Shown here piece after piece: positions 42,784 through 51,285 of a stretch of DNA of 64,000 bases. This stretch comes from Xanthocytophaga flava (GTDB taxonomy: Bacteria > Bacteroidota > Bacteroidia > Cytophagales > 172606-1). The position numbers and the translations under genes were made by a program. The stretch spans positions 372,001-436,000 of the forward strand of contig JASJOS010000004.1 in NCBI GenBank assembly GCA_030068525.1, read 5' to 3'. The notes beneath the pieces were generated by a model, which was given only the letters and a program-made list of their open reading frames with translations, was not told the DNA's origin and did not search any database. How positions within the stretch are numbered: position 1 is the stretch's first letter; each line of letters starts with the position of its first letter.

Positions 42784-43093
42784 CGGAGCGGATTTTACTA
42801 TACTGTGTGTACAATCGGTAAAATAGTATTTTTTTGCGAATATCTTTTAAATGAAGCTTTTGCTCTCAGCGTTGGTATTATCGCCCTAGTAGTTAAGTCA
42901 CTTATACATCACAAAAATCACGATTCTTAATAGTATTGTTGAGATGATCGGTCATCCAACCACTAGAAAATCAATGTACATGATTCATCCTGGATTTTGA
43001 GTAAAAGAATATCACATCCTCTAGAAAAAGAGAAGCAAAGTAGTTACAAAGAGAGTTGCGATGCCTTCAATCGTGGAAGGTTGTGTGGGTGCG
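42784..43093. other. Left part of a 1.2-kb region without an intact gene
   Basis: It probably contains the promoter of the TraB/GumN gene (minus strand). Overlapping ORFs on both strands (42997-43185 and 43021-43230) cover the hairpin described next and have low-complexity translations, so I do not call them genes. Confidence 0.4.
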
Positions 43094-43163
43094 TAGGGCT
43101 TCTTTTCTCCGCGAGGTTGGCCTTTGGCCTTGTGGGTAAGAAGGATCGGAGAAAAGTGCCCTA
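43094..43163. ncRNA. Large imperfect hairpin, possible structured RNA or terminator
   Basis: TAGGGC-TT-CTTTTCTCC (43094-43110) pairs with GGAGAAAAG-T-GCCCTA (43148-43163), a 15-bp stem with a small internal loop. The 37-nt apical loop contains a second palindrome, GGCCTTTGGCC. A TTTTT run follows at 43164-43168. This may be the end of an unannotated transcript or a structured element inside a dispersed repeat. The evidence is secondary structure only. Confidence 0.35.
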
Positions 43164-43227
43164 TTTTTGGACAAGCAAAAAATGAAGAAGCCAGTGGAAG
43201 AGTGATGAAAGGAGCAATAAACAAACT

Positions 43228-43297
43228 CAACTAAAAAGATTGATTAAAAATTAACCAACGCCTATACTCGTTTCAAAATCAAAGGCTCTGATTTTGT
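43228..43297. repeat. 70-bp dispersed repeat, copy 1
   Basis: It starts CAACTAAAAAGATTG and ends CTCTGATTTTGT, and matches 44631-44700 at 60 of 70 positions without gaps. The two copies are about 1.4 kb apart in direct orientation, and neither lies in a gene. Confidence 0.8.
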
Positions 43298-43378
43298 TAT
43301 TCATGCCCGATATATAGGCAAGACGAGCCTTACAGGAGAATAGGCATCCGTATGTTCTGAGTAGTTTCCTTATGTTGA

Positions 43379-43552
43379 CAGCATTGCGCATCCACTGAGG
43401 AGACAGGTATCCCCTTGTTTGAACATTATCAAAAAGCTCAACAAACTCAATTTGTCCAAAAGTATTTTCTTCTCCAGCCTGTAGGTTATTACCAATCTAC
43501 ACGAGAAATAAGCATGGATCGCTTAGAAAAAGTACCTACCAGTAAAATATAA
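43379..43552 (+). pseudogene. Remnant coding 3' end followed directly by a terminator
   Basis: The frame from 43379 is open for 57 codons (QHCASTEETGIPLFEHYQKA, then QQTQFVQKYFLLQPVGYYQS, ending RLEKVPTSKI) and its stop overlaps the first base of a terminator hairpin. It has no ATG near its start and is closed upstream by a stop. The position of a stop next to a terminator is what one expects of a genuine gene end. I therefore read it as the surviving tail of a lost gene of unknown family. Confidence 0.45.
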
Positions 43553-43577
43553 AAAGGCAATCTCAGAGAGCCTGCCT
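43551..43577 (+). terminator. Intrinsic terminator after the remnant ORF
   Basis: AAAAAGGCA and TGCCTTTTTT flank a short loop that itself contains GGC/GCC pairing. The right arm doubles as the T tract. No intact gene precedes it. Confidence 0.75.
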
Positions 43578-43975
43578 TTTTTGTGTTAACCACTGAGCAC
43601 AGAAAATGTATCTGTAACCCATTGCGAAATAGTATTAAAATAGCATGCCTGCTATATAGCAATACCTGTTAACATTATTTTCTACGATATAAAAGAAAGT
43701 GTGAATGACTGTATTAGCTGCCAATACAGTCAGCATAAGCGAGAAGCGTATTAGTGAGAGTTAAGGAGTATATAACTGGAATACAGACGAATACACTATC
43801 AAATGGCATTATTTTTTACCTGATATTAGCCTAAGGTTAGAGGTTAGAAATTTAGGTTAAGTAAAGGGTAATGTGGAAAGTCAGGCAAATACCTATGTGT
43901 CTGACTTTTTTTTGCCTCACCCACCTACCTCTCTATACAGTATATTCCTTCATACATACAAAACAACCAAAATAT
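43578..43975. other. Intergenic region before the 113-residue gene, with two hairpins
   Basis: TGACTGTATT / AATACAGTCA (43706-43715 with 43723-43732, 7-nt loop) is a perfect inverted repeat with no T tract. AAAGTCAG / CTGACTTT around 43876-43908 is followed by a T run, and so resembles a terminator placed about 70 bp before the next start codon. That position would suit an attenuator or the end of a small transcript. Confidence 0.4.
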
Positions 43976-44317
43976 ATGCATACAGCTCCTACCCCTGTTT
44001 CGGCTTCGGAAAATCAGAAGGCATTAGTAGCAATTCTCGAAGAAATAGAAAAGTTAACTCCCTGTATAGCAGAAGATCATATACCTATCAGGCTGCGGTC
44101 ACTTATATGGGCTGCATGTGAAACTATCAAAGGATGTGTGGTGGCTCCAGATCAGTCGCTGACTCAGTTGGTACGTAAACGATTACTGACCAGTCTGGAA
44201 AGTGCACACGCTGTAATGGAGGCCTACCATTCCTGTGAGCAGAGACAGATAGAAGATCTAATCAGAATCAGTTCAGATGTATATCTGTCAATTGATATGT
44301 ATCGACGCACTATGTAA
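43976..44317 (+). CDS. Hypothetical helical protein (113 aa)
   Basis: I chose the ATG at 43976 (MHTAPTPVSASENQKALVAI); the longer frame from 43871 begins inside a hairpin-T-run sequence and is unlikely. It is mostly helical (VAILEEIEKLTPCIAEDH, then LLTSLESAHAVMEAYHSCEQ), with two cysteines in the first half and one near the end. No family is recognised and there are no membrane spans. A hairpin terminator follows the stop codon. Confidence 0.6.
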   Translation: MHTAPTPVSASENQKALVAILEEIEKLTPCIAEDHIPIRLRSLIWAACETIKGCVVAPDQSLTQLVRKRLLTSLESAHAVMEAYHSCEQRQIEDLIRISSDVYLSIDMYRRTM

Positions 44318-44328
44318 CGATGCCAAAA

Positions 44329-44360
44329 GAAAAGCATGTCAACTCCTTGACACGCTTTTC
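44329..44360 (+). terminator. Terminator hairpin after the 113-residue gene
   Basis: GAAAAGC-AT-GTCAA pairs with TTGAC-AC-GCTTTTC around a CTCC loop, 12 bp after the stop codon at 44317. Confidence 0.65.
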
Positions 44361-44630
44361 AATCTTAACCAGTGCTAAAGCAACATAAACCACTGCATAT
44401 CAGAGAAAAAAGTATGCCTGATACTGGCTATATTTTTTCTGGTTTATTTCTTCCACGTATTTTTATACTACCGTTCCTGGCCTAACGGTTCATGCTCGGG
44501 AATGCCTGACTGGGAAGCCGGGCGGAGACAAAAAACTGTCCAGCACAACAAAGAGAACTTCGTCGGCTTTCTCTGAAGAAAGGACGCAGTATAGTTCTAT
44601 TCTGATGTTTCGTTTAGGAGTTAGCGAATT
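44361..44630. other. Gap between the 113-residue gene and the dispersed repeat
   Basis: No gene is seen. Part of it is more GC-rich than its surroundings (for example GGGAAGCCGGGCGGAG near 44511), which makes it look unlike the neighbouring intergenic DNA, but I find no repeat partner for that part in the window. Confidence 0.35.
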
Positions 44631-44700
44631 CAACTAAAAAGATTGCTTAAAAGTTAATCAGAGCCTATACTCTTTTAAAAAACACAGACTCTGATTTTGT
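44631..44700. repeat. 70-bp dispersed repeat, copy 2
   Basis: It is 60/70 identical to 43228-43297. It lies 11 bp beyond the stop codon of the FAD monooxygenase gene (minus strand). In this copy the reverse strand can fold AATCAGAGTCT against AGGCTCTGATT, so it may also serve as that gene's terminator. Confidence 0.8.
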
Positions 44701-44711
44701 AAAACAAACTC

Positions 44712-45935
44712 TCATCCCAAATTCGGAATAAATCCTGTTGTATAGTCAGGCAAAGGATGGCCTTTGAGCAGATCCTGTTCCGTGGAGTCTGAATTACTGA
44801 ACACACTCGCAATCTTTTGCACAATATTGCTGGCCATCAATCCTGCCACGGTGTTGACTATCCGTACACCAAAGGCTGTTTTGGGATAGGCTAACCTGGG
44901 TATTCCAGGAGGTAGTTTCTGAACCGATTCAACATAAGGTCGCATGAGTTGTTCGTAACGGGCAAATCCTTCTTTGTAGTTTGGTTGGGAGGCTAGCTCT
45001 CCGGCCAGAATATACGCACCTACAAAAGCCAGCGTAGTACCTTTGCCTGTAATGGGTGCAGGACAGTAAGCGGCATCTCCTACCATGGCAAACCGACCTA
45101 CTGACCAACGGGGAGCTTTTATCTGGCCAACGCCATCAAAGTAAATATCTTCGCTTTTTTCTACCTCTTTGGCTAAACGATCTGCTTCCCAGCCCGCACC
45201 TGCCAGCCTCTGGAGAAGAATAGACTTTCTGTTTTTTCTATCCAGCTTCTCATACTCTTCCTCTGATAAGAGGAAGTTAATTGAGGCACGGGTGGTTCCC
45301 TCGTTGTCTGGCCTGAGTAATAGCATTCTGGAATCATCGGCTGTATACCAGCGAGCCCAGTTAGAATCCGTTTCCGATTTGTCAATGGTCAGGTAGGCAG
45401 TACATAAGCCCAGGTAATGAAAGACAGGTTCGTTGCCAAAGATCAGATTCCGGGTTTTTGAACGAATACCATCTGCAGCAATGACCAGGTCAAACTCTTC
45501 TCTGTAACCACTGGCAAACGTAACATACGCCTTTCTATCATCCTGAGCCAACTGGCTGATCTGGTCATTGAACCGATACGCTACATGGTGGCGGGTTTTC
45601 TCGTAGAGAATCCGAACCAGATCTCCTCTGACTATTTCCAGCTCCTGGGTCAGGCTACTGGCTCCTTCTCTGGGAAAACTAGCTTTAACCTGATTGTGTT
45701 TGTCTACCCACTGGGTACCAATTTCACCTGTATTGGCTGCCTGTATTGCCTGTTCAATGCCCATCAGACGGGCAATCTTGCGGGCAGGTCCATTGACATC
45801 AATGTTTTGTCCACCGAGTCGAACGGATGATGCCTTTTCAACAATGGTTACTTCAAAACCATATGTATGTAGCCAATAGGCTAGAACAGGGCCTGCAATA
45901 CTTGCCCCGGATATGAGAACTTTTTGCTTTTCCAT
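44712..45935 (-). CDS. FAD-dependent aromatic-type monooxygenase
   Basis: The 407-residue protein is a class A flavoprotein monooxygenase. The Rossmann motif is VLISGASIAGPVLAYWLHTY with the strand-2 acid in VTIVEKAS, the DG motif is LVIAADGIRSKTR, and the GD motif is MVGDAAYCPAPITGKGTTLA. Such enzymes hydroxylate small aromatic or cyclic molecules, including tetracyclines and rifamycins, using NAD(P)H and O2. No membrane anchor is seen. It is divergent from the MarR-type gene at 46067 across 131 bp, a standard repressor/target arrangement, so a toxic ligand sensed by MarR is a likely substrate. Confidence 0.94.
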   Translation of the reverse strand: MEKQKVLISGASIAGPVLAYWLHTYGFEVTIVEKASSVRLGGQNIDVNGPARKIARLMGIEQAIQAANTGEIGTQWVDKHNQVKASFPREGASSLTQELEIVRGDLVRILYEKTRHHVAYRFNDQISQLAQDDRKAYVTFASGYREEFDLVIAADGIRSKTRNLIFGNEPVFHYLGLCTAYLTIDKSETDSNWARWYTADDSRMLLLRPDNEGTTRASINFLLSEEEYEKLDRKNRKSILLQRLAGAGWEADRLAKEVEKSEDIYFDGVGQIKAPRWSVGRFAMVGDAAYCPAPITGKGTTLAFVGAYILAGELASQPNYKEGFARYEQLMRPYVESVQKLPPGIPRLAYPKTAFGVRIVNTVAGLMASNIVQKIASVFSNSDSTEQDLLKGHPLPDYTTGFIPNLG

Positions 45936-46066
45936 TTTTTTTGTACACTTGATTTGAATTAGAACTTTCGTTTAAGATTGATAAACATGTGTGTGATGTT
46001 GTAATTAATACATAAACAACGATATTGTAATTTTGTTTAATAAAAAATACGAAAACGTAGTAAATT

Positions 46067-46741
46067 ATGAATAGACCATCAGCTGTTCCTATGTTGATTG
46101 AGTGGGAACGCTTTACAGAAGAAAATCCTCAGGGGGACATTAGAGAGTTTGCCAGCTGGTTGTTAACGCATACAGACCCATTACGAAAAGACCCCTTTCG
46201 AAAAGATCTGCCAGCAAGAGCATCACAACTACTACAGGATGAACCAGTGGCTCAGGCAGAGCCATTGATGAAATCAGGGATGCGTCTATCAGAGGCGTTT
46301 CAGGAGAATGGAGATTTTTTAGCCTGGTTTTTCATGGGACGTTTAATTCGTTATGTTAAGTTTTATACCAAGGCAATGATGGCACAGCATGGGATGAGTG
46401 GACCCGATGAATTTTTGTTTCTGTCCCTGATTAATGAAATGGATCGTCCTACCAAAAAAGAAGTATGTATTGCGCATGCCAGCGAGCTGACAACAGGCAT
46501 GGATATCTTACGGCGTTTACGTACACTGGGCTTGATTGAAGAACATGCAGATGAACGGGATGCCCGTTCCAAACGACTGACTCTGACTGATAAGGGACAT
46601 AAAACGATAGGCGAAGTATCTATGGGCCTGGCCCAACTACAGCATAGTGTACTGGCAGATCTGGACCCGGCAAACCGGAAACATTTGATAGAAACGCTGC
46701 AGTATCTGAACAACTATCATTTTCCTTTTTTTAAGCTTTAA
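46067..46741 (+). CDS. MarR-family transcriptional regulator
   Basis: The 224-residue protein carries a MarR winged helix (about 95-210): GPDEFLFLSLINEMDRPTKK, TTGMDILRRLRTLGLIEEHA and the wing DARSKRLTLTDKGHKTI. The N-terminal extension (WERFTEENPQGDIREFASWL) resembles that of the regulator at 38096-38710. It is divergent from the FAD monooxygenase. The spacer contains TACGAAAACGTA (short arms TACG/CGTA) and GTTTAAGATTGATAAAC, either of which could be the operator, and TAATTTTG (46028-46035), which fits a -7 box. Confidence 0.92.
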   Translation: MNRPSAVPMLIEWERFTEENPQGDIREFASWLLTHTDPLRKDPFRKDLPARASQLLQDEPVAQAEPLMKSGMRLSEAFQENGDFLAWFFMGRLIRYVKFYTKAMMAQHGMSGPDEFLFLSLINEMDRPTKKEVCIAHASELTTGMDILRRLRTLGLIEEHADERDARSKRLTLTDKGHKTIGEVSMGLAQLQHSVLADLDPANRKHLIETLQYLNNYHFPFFKL

Positions 46742-46910
46742 CAAGATAATAGTAAACCCTTGTATGCAAAATCCGTGGAAAGTCCATTTTTACAAAAAGG
46801 GTATACAGAATTCAAGAAACGGCTACAACAACGAGAGATTTGGCTACGTGCTTTTTTTAGTCTCAGGCCAACTTTGCAGTATCATTTACTCATAAACCAA
46901 CTAGGACAAA

Positions 46911-47801
46911 ATGAATGTGATACTCACAGGCTCATTAGGGCATATTGGAAAACCACTTACAGAAGAACTGGTCCGAAAGGGCTATACTGTTACTGTTATA
47001 AGTAGTAAACCTGAAAAGCAAAAAGACATTGAGGCTCTGGGTGCTACTGCTGCCATTGGTTCGATAGAGGATGTTCAGTTTCTCACTACTACCTTTACGG
47101 GTGCGGATGTTGTATACTGCATGATCCCTCCTAACTATTTCCACGAAGCAGACCAAACAACCTATTTTAGCAGAATCGGAACTAAGTATGCGAAAGCCAT
47201 CCAGCAGGCAGGCGTAAAGCGTCTGATTCACCTGAGTAGTTTTGGGGCTCATCTGGACAAAGGTACCGGGATGATTCTGGGAGCCTACCAGGTAGAGACC
47301 ATTCTGAATACCCTCTCAGATGTAGCCATCACCCATATGCGGCCTACCTACTTTTATTACAATTTATATGGATTTCTGGATAGGATCAAAACAACCGGTA
47401 TGATAGCAGCAAATTATGGCGGAGACGATACCATTGTATTGGTTTCACCAACAGATATCGCTATGGCAATTTCAGAAGAGATCCAGACACAACCCACCCA
47501 CCGAAAGATTCGTTATGTTGCCAGCGACCACTGTACAGGAAATGAAATTGCTTCCGTCCTTGGCAGTGCAATTGGAAAACCTGACTTACAATGGCACATT
47601 ATTACAGATCAGCAAATGCAAGAGGGATTGGAAACGGCTGGTATTCCTAAAGAAACCGCAGCTACATTAGTTGAAATGTATGCCTGCCTCCATAGCGGAG
47701 CCCTGGCAGAAGATTACTATCTGAATCAACCTGCTACACTGGGAAAAGTGAAGCTGACTGACTTTGCCAAAGAATTTGCAGTTGTCTTTAACCAGAAATA
47801 G
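46911..47801 (+). CDS. NmrA/NAD(P)-binding oxidoreductase-like protein
   Basis: The 296-residue protein has an atypical-SDR Rossmann fold: MNVILTGSLGHIGKPLTEEL (GxxGxxG), VTVISSKPEKQKDIEALGAT, ADVVYCMIPPNYFHEAD, and VKRLIHLSSFGAHLDKG. The canonical YxxxK is missing, as in NmrA-like and TMR-like proteins, which act as redox sensors or reductases. The start codon of the AraC gene lies 12 bp after its stop, so the two are an operon and the AraC protein probably controls it. Confidence 0.92.
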   Translation: MNVILTGSLGHIGKPLTEELVRKGYTVTVISSKPEKQKDIEALGATAAIGSIEDVQFLTTTFTGADVVYCMIPPNYFHEADQTTYFSRIGTKYAKAIQQAGVKRLIHLSSFGAHLDKGTGMILGAYQVETILNTLSDVAITHMRPTYFYYNLYGFLDRIKTTGMIAANYGGDDTIVLVSPTDIAMAISEEIQTQPTHRKIRYVASDHCTGNEIASVLGSAIGKPDLQWHIITDQQMQEGLETAGIPKETAATLVEMYACLHSGALAEDYYLNQPATLGKVKLTDFAKEFAVVFNQK

Positions 47802-47813
47802 CTATATTGAATT

Positions 47814-48731
47814 ATGACTGACGGACATTTTCATCAAATCAGAACTGCTAGTGACTATCATACGTTTCGGCAACTTCCCAAGCCACAACATCCCCTTATC
47901 AGTGTGATTAATGTGGAGGATATTCGCAATTTGCCTGTTGGAGAGGCTGCTACGCTGGTTATGGATTTATATTGCATTGCCCTGAAACGCAACTTTAAAG
48001 GCAAGATAAAATATGGCCAGCAGAAGTATGATTTTGATGAGGGAGTTCTGTTTTTTATGAGTCCTGGTCAGGTATTATCTATCGAAGCTACCGAAGAAGT
48101 ATTCCATTCAGGGTGGATGTTACTTATCCATCCTGACTTTTTGTGGAACACACCTCTAGCCAATACCATCAAACAATATGAGTACTTTTCCTATTCAGTA
48201 CACGAAGCCTTGTTTCTTTCTGAAAAAGAAGAGACAGTCATCACAGAGATTATCCAGCAGATTGAACAGGTATACCAGGCTCCTATAGATAAATTCAGCC
48301 AACCGATTATGATAGCTCATCTGGAAGTGTTGCTTTCGTATGCGGATCGGTTTTATCATCGTCAGTTTATCACCCGCAAAATCACTAATCACCAGATTCT
48401 GAACCGCCTAGATACACTTTTGACGAATTACTTCAATAGTGATGATTTGATTATCAAAGGATTACCAACTGTTCAATTTGTTGCCGAATCGTTGAATGTA
48501 TCACCTAACTACCTAAGCGTGTTGCTCAATTTATTGACAGGGCAAAGTACCCAACGCCACATCCATGATAAATTAATCGAAAAGGCGAAAGAGAAACTAT
48601 CCACTACGGATCTTTCTGTCAGCGAAATTGCCTATGCCTTAGGCTTTGAACACCCGCAATCGTTTAGTAAGTTGTTTAAGAATAAAACCAACTGTTCTCC
48701 TCTCGAATTCAGGCATTCCTTTCCCAACTAA
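47814..48731 (+). CDS. AraC-family transcriptional regulator
   Basis: The 305-residue protein is paralogous to the regulator at 12068-12973. The sensor half contains GKIKYGQQKYDFDEGVLFFM, and the HTH half contains VQFVAESLNVSPNYLSVLLN and LSVSEIAYALGFEHPQSFSK. It is encoded 12 bp downstream of the NmrA-like gene. A nested inverted repeat lies about 100 bp beyond its stop codon. Confidence 0.94.
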   Translation: MTDGHFHQIRTASDYHTFRQLPKPQHPLISVINVEDIRNLPVGEAATLVMDLYCIALKRNFKGKIKYGQQKYDFDEGVLFFMSPGQVLSIEATEEVFHSGWMLLIHPDFLWNTPLANTIKQYEYFSYSVHEALFLSEKEETVITEIIQQIEQVYQAPIDKFSQPIMIAHLEVLLSYADRFYHRQFITRKITNHQILNRLDTLLTNYFNSDDLIIKGLPTVQFVAESLNVSPNYLSVLLNLLTGQSTQRHIHDKLIEKAKEKLSTTDLSVSEIAYALGFEHPQSFSKLFKNKTNCSPLEFRHSFPN

Positions 48732-48827
48732 ATTTTCTTATAGTATTTCTTTCGATCTGGGTTAGAAGTCTTATTCGATCACGACGACTTCCTCTATGCC
48801 TTATTTCTTTCCTGATCCAATCATACA
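48732..48827. other. Short 3' region of the AraC gene
   Basis: Nothing but untranslated sequence is visible; it leads into the nested palindrome at 48828-48878. The whole gap 48732-49181 has no gene. Confidence 0.4.
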
Positions 48828-48878
48828 ATGGTATCAAACATTCTATTGATGATATAGCTATCATTGCCATGATACCAT
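48828..48878. promoter_or_regulatory. Nested inverted repeat
   Basis: The outer arms are ATGGTATCA (48828-48836) and TGATACCAT (48870-48878). The inner palindrome is ATGATA-TAGC-TATCAT (48849-48864). There is no T tract, so this looks more like two superimposed operator sites than a terminator. Confidence 0.4.
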
Positions 48879-49080
48879 GCTTGTTCCAAAGCTTTTAATG
48901 GAATCCAACCTCACGGGCCTGAGCCATAAGTAAACTATATCATACCTTATTTCTATCCAGTTACTACACATTCCTACATAACGAGAAATCTGTTATGACA
49001 CTGCACCTTTCATCATTTGTTATATTTTATGACCAAATAGTTATATACTTAAGAGTTCGTAATGAAGAGCTTTGTCGTAG

Positions 49081-49126
49081 ATGGTGGCACTTTTCCATTG
49101 GGTCTCTCTATCCCAATGGCCACCAT
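49081..49126 (+). terminator. Nested hairpin with T-rich tail in the GH30 leader (terminator or attenuator)
   Basis: CCATTGGG (49095-49102) pairs with CCCAATGG (49112-49119), and ATGGTGGC (49081-49088) pairs with GCCACCAT (49119-49126), sharing one base. A U-rich stretch (CTTTTATTTATTTTTTATTC) follows from about 49135. It ends 55 bp before the GH30 start codon. Confidence 0.55.
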
Positions 49127-49181
49127 ACAGTCAACTTTTATTTATTTTTTATTCACTTAGTTAACCCTTCCCTTACTACGT

Positions 49182-50399
49182 ATGAAAAAAAAGCTACTGA
49201 GCGCATGGGTGCTCATTCTTTTGCTCTCCGGTTGTGCAAAAGAAAAAGATGGTGCAGTTCAACCTATGGAAAAGGTTACTGCACAGGCTACAGCTATTAT
49301 TGATGCAGCAATACCACAACAAACCATTAGAGGATTTGGGGGTGCCAGTATTCGTGGCTGGATTGCGGATCTGACAACGGATCAGCGAACAAAAGCTTTT
49401 TCACCAACCAATGGAATCGGAATGAGTATTCTTCGGGTCCGGATTCCGCATAACAGTGCTGATTTTGCCGCCGAAAAACCAACTATTGATGCAGCCAAAT
49501 CATTTGGAGCCACGGTAATCGCATCGGCCTGGACCGCTCCTGCGTCCATGAAAGACAATAATAATTTGGTGGGAGGTAAACTCAAAACAGATTCCTATGC
49601 ATCGTATGCATCACATTTGCGGGCATTTAATACAGCTGTTGGTGGAGTGTATGCCATTAGCCCTATTAATGAACCCAATATTACCGTTAGCTATGAATCA
49701 ATGAAAATGACAGCAACCGAGGTTGCCAGCTTCGTGGCTGCCCAGGGGGAGAATTGTGGGGCACCGATTATGGCACCAGAGCCTTTCAATATGGACCAGA
49801 CATATATCAATACCTATTTGAGCAATGCGACAGCGAAAGCCAAAACAGCTTTTGTGTGTGGACATATTTACGGCCGCACACCGTATAACTTAGGTAACAT
49901 CGGCAAGTCGGTTTGGATGACTGAACATTACACCAATTCATCCATCAGTGGAAATGACTGGAATAACGCCATGAATGCAGCCAATGAAATCCACGATTGT
50001 ATGAATGCTGGCTGGGCAGCCTATGTATGGTGGTATATTCGCAGATCATACGGACCCATCGATGAGAATAGCAATGTTACTAAACTAGGCTATATAATGG
50101 CACACTGGGCCAAATGGGTGCGGCCTGGATTCAGTAAAATTTCGTGTACGTCCAATCCTACTTCCGGAATCTTTGTAACTGCCTATAAGAGCGGTTCACG
50201 GATTGTCATTGTGGCTATTAATCAGAATTCATCTGCTACCAATCAGGCATTCAGTCTCAGTGGGGCAACAGTAAGCAGTTTCAGTCGCTACCAAACAACA
50301 AGTTCTGCCAATCTGGTTTCCAGCAGCCTTTCTGTTTCAGGCAACAGTTTCAATCTTACTCTGCCAGCCTCCAGTATTACTACTCTGATAGCCAATTAA
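49182..50399 (+). CDS. GH30-family glucuronoxylanase-like lipoprotein
   Basis: The 405-residue protein has a lipoprotein signal (WVLILLLSGC, Cys18), so it is anchored to a membrane. The (beta/alpha)8 domain shows GH30 features: IRGFGGASIRGWIADLT, the acid/base Glu164 in ISPINEPN, and the nucleophile Glu248 in VWMTEHYT. YIRRSYGPIDENSNVTKLGY followed by MAHWAKWVRPGF matches the subfamily-8 region that holds the Arg contacting methylglucuronic acid. A small beta-sandwich follows (about 325-405). It should cut glucuronoxylan. It is monocistronic; no other xylan genes are adjacent. Confidence 0.93.
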   Translation: MKKKLLSAWVLILLLSGCAKEKDGAVQPMEKVTAQATAIIDAAIPQQTIRGFGGASIRGWIADLTTDQRTKAFSPTNGIGMSILRVRIPHNSADFAAEKPTIDAAKSFGATVIASAWTAPASMKDNNNLVGGKLKTDSYASYASHLRAFNTAVGGVYAISPINEPNITVSYESMKMTATEVASFVAAQGENCGAPIMAPEPFNMDQTYINTYLSNATAKAKTAFVCGHIYGRTPYNLGNIGKSVWMTEHYTNSSISGNDWNNAMNAANEIHDCMNAGWAAYVWWYIRRSYGPIDENSNVTKLGYIMAHWAKWVRPGFSKISCTSNPTSGIFVTAYKSGSRIVIVAINQNSSATNQAFSLSGATVSSFSRYQTTSSANLVSSSLSVSGNSFNLTLPASSITTLIAN

Positions 50400-51285
50400 A
50401 AGCTTCTGATTGGGTTGAAGACTCTAACCAGTTAGGTTGAGAATAGTAGCTTGAGAGTAGGAATGACAAGAACATTGAGTAGTATCTTCTTTGCCACCTA
50501 TTTTCAAACTACTATTCTCAAACAATTTTTATTGATTACCTACTAATTGAAACACATTCCCTATAATGTCCTCTAGAAAAGTGTAACCAGATTGTTTGTT
50601 TATCAAAGCCATTCACCTAAATAATCTAGCCGCGACTACGTCTTTCAATAACTTCTTCCTTCCTATCTGTTTTTAGTGCTTTTAATTTTGATGAAGTGGT
50701 GCAATGTCAATGAATATCCGCATATATTAATAGTTCTCTCCCTTTGATGTGGACCTATGAGAAAATCAACTGACAGTCGTAGAAGCTTAGTGCAATACTT
50801 CTACTAGCATTTAGTTAATCTTCAAAATACACTACAAAACTTCCCAAGAGCTATCGTTTTAAGTAAACACAGTTAAACATGCTTACTCTACATCTGTCTG
50901 GCATTATGACTTCAGTTTTAAAGTTCACTTCTCCAGGTAAAATTTAATATATCTAACTAAATCCGAGAGACTTGTTTAGGTATGAATGCTAGTTCAAATA
51001 AGCATGGAAACGATGGAAAAAGACCCAATATCAAACACCATCCTTATACCGTCAATGGGTGTGCTTTGCCTCAGGATTTATCTGGGCATTCACTGTGCAG
51101 GAGGATTTTATATATTAGATAGCATTAGAACTTTGGAAAAATGGAATTAGATATTGATCGAAAGCTATATTGAAGAAGCCAAATACCACTAATCCTTCTA
51201 TAATAGGAGGACTAACAGAAAAGGGATCCGAAAGATTCAATGTGGAATTTGGTCACTTCGCGAGCTACAAGCATGCAAGATGAAT
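50400..51285. other. 886-bp intergenic region
   Basis: It lies between convergent genes (GH30, plus; sigma-54 regulator, minus). I looked for ORFs, hairpins and repeats: short open stretches are present but none looks like protein, and no strong terminator stands out. It may contain eroded sequence. Confidence 0.4.

Noticed and set aside
42997-43230. Two overlapping ORFs on opposite strands
   Set aside because: They coincide with a large hairpin and have translations typical of repeats; an RNA structure or repeat explains the region better.
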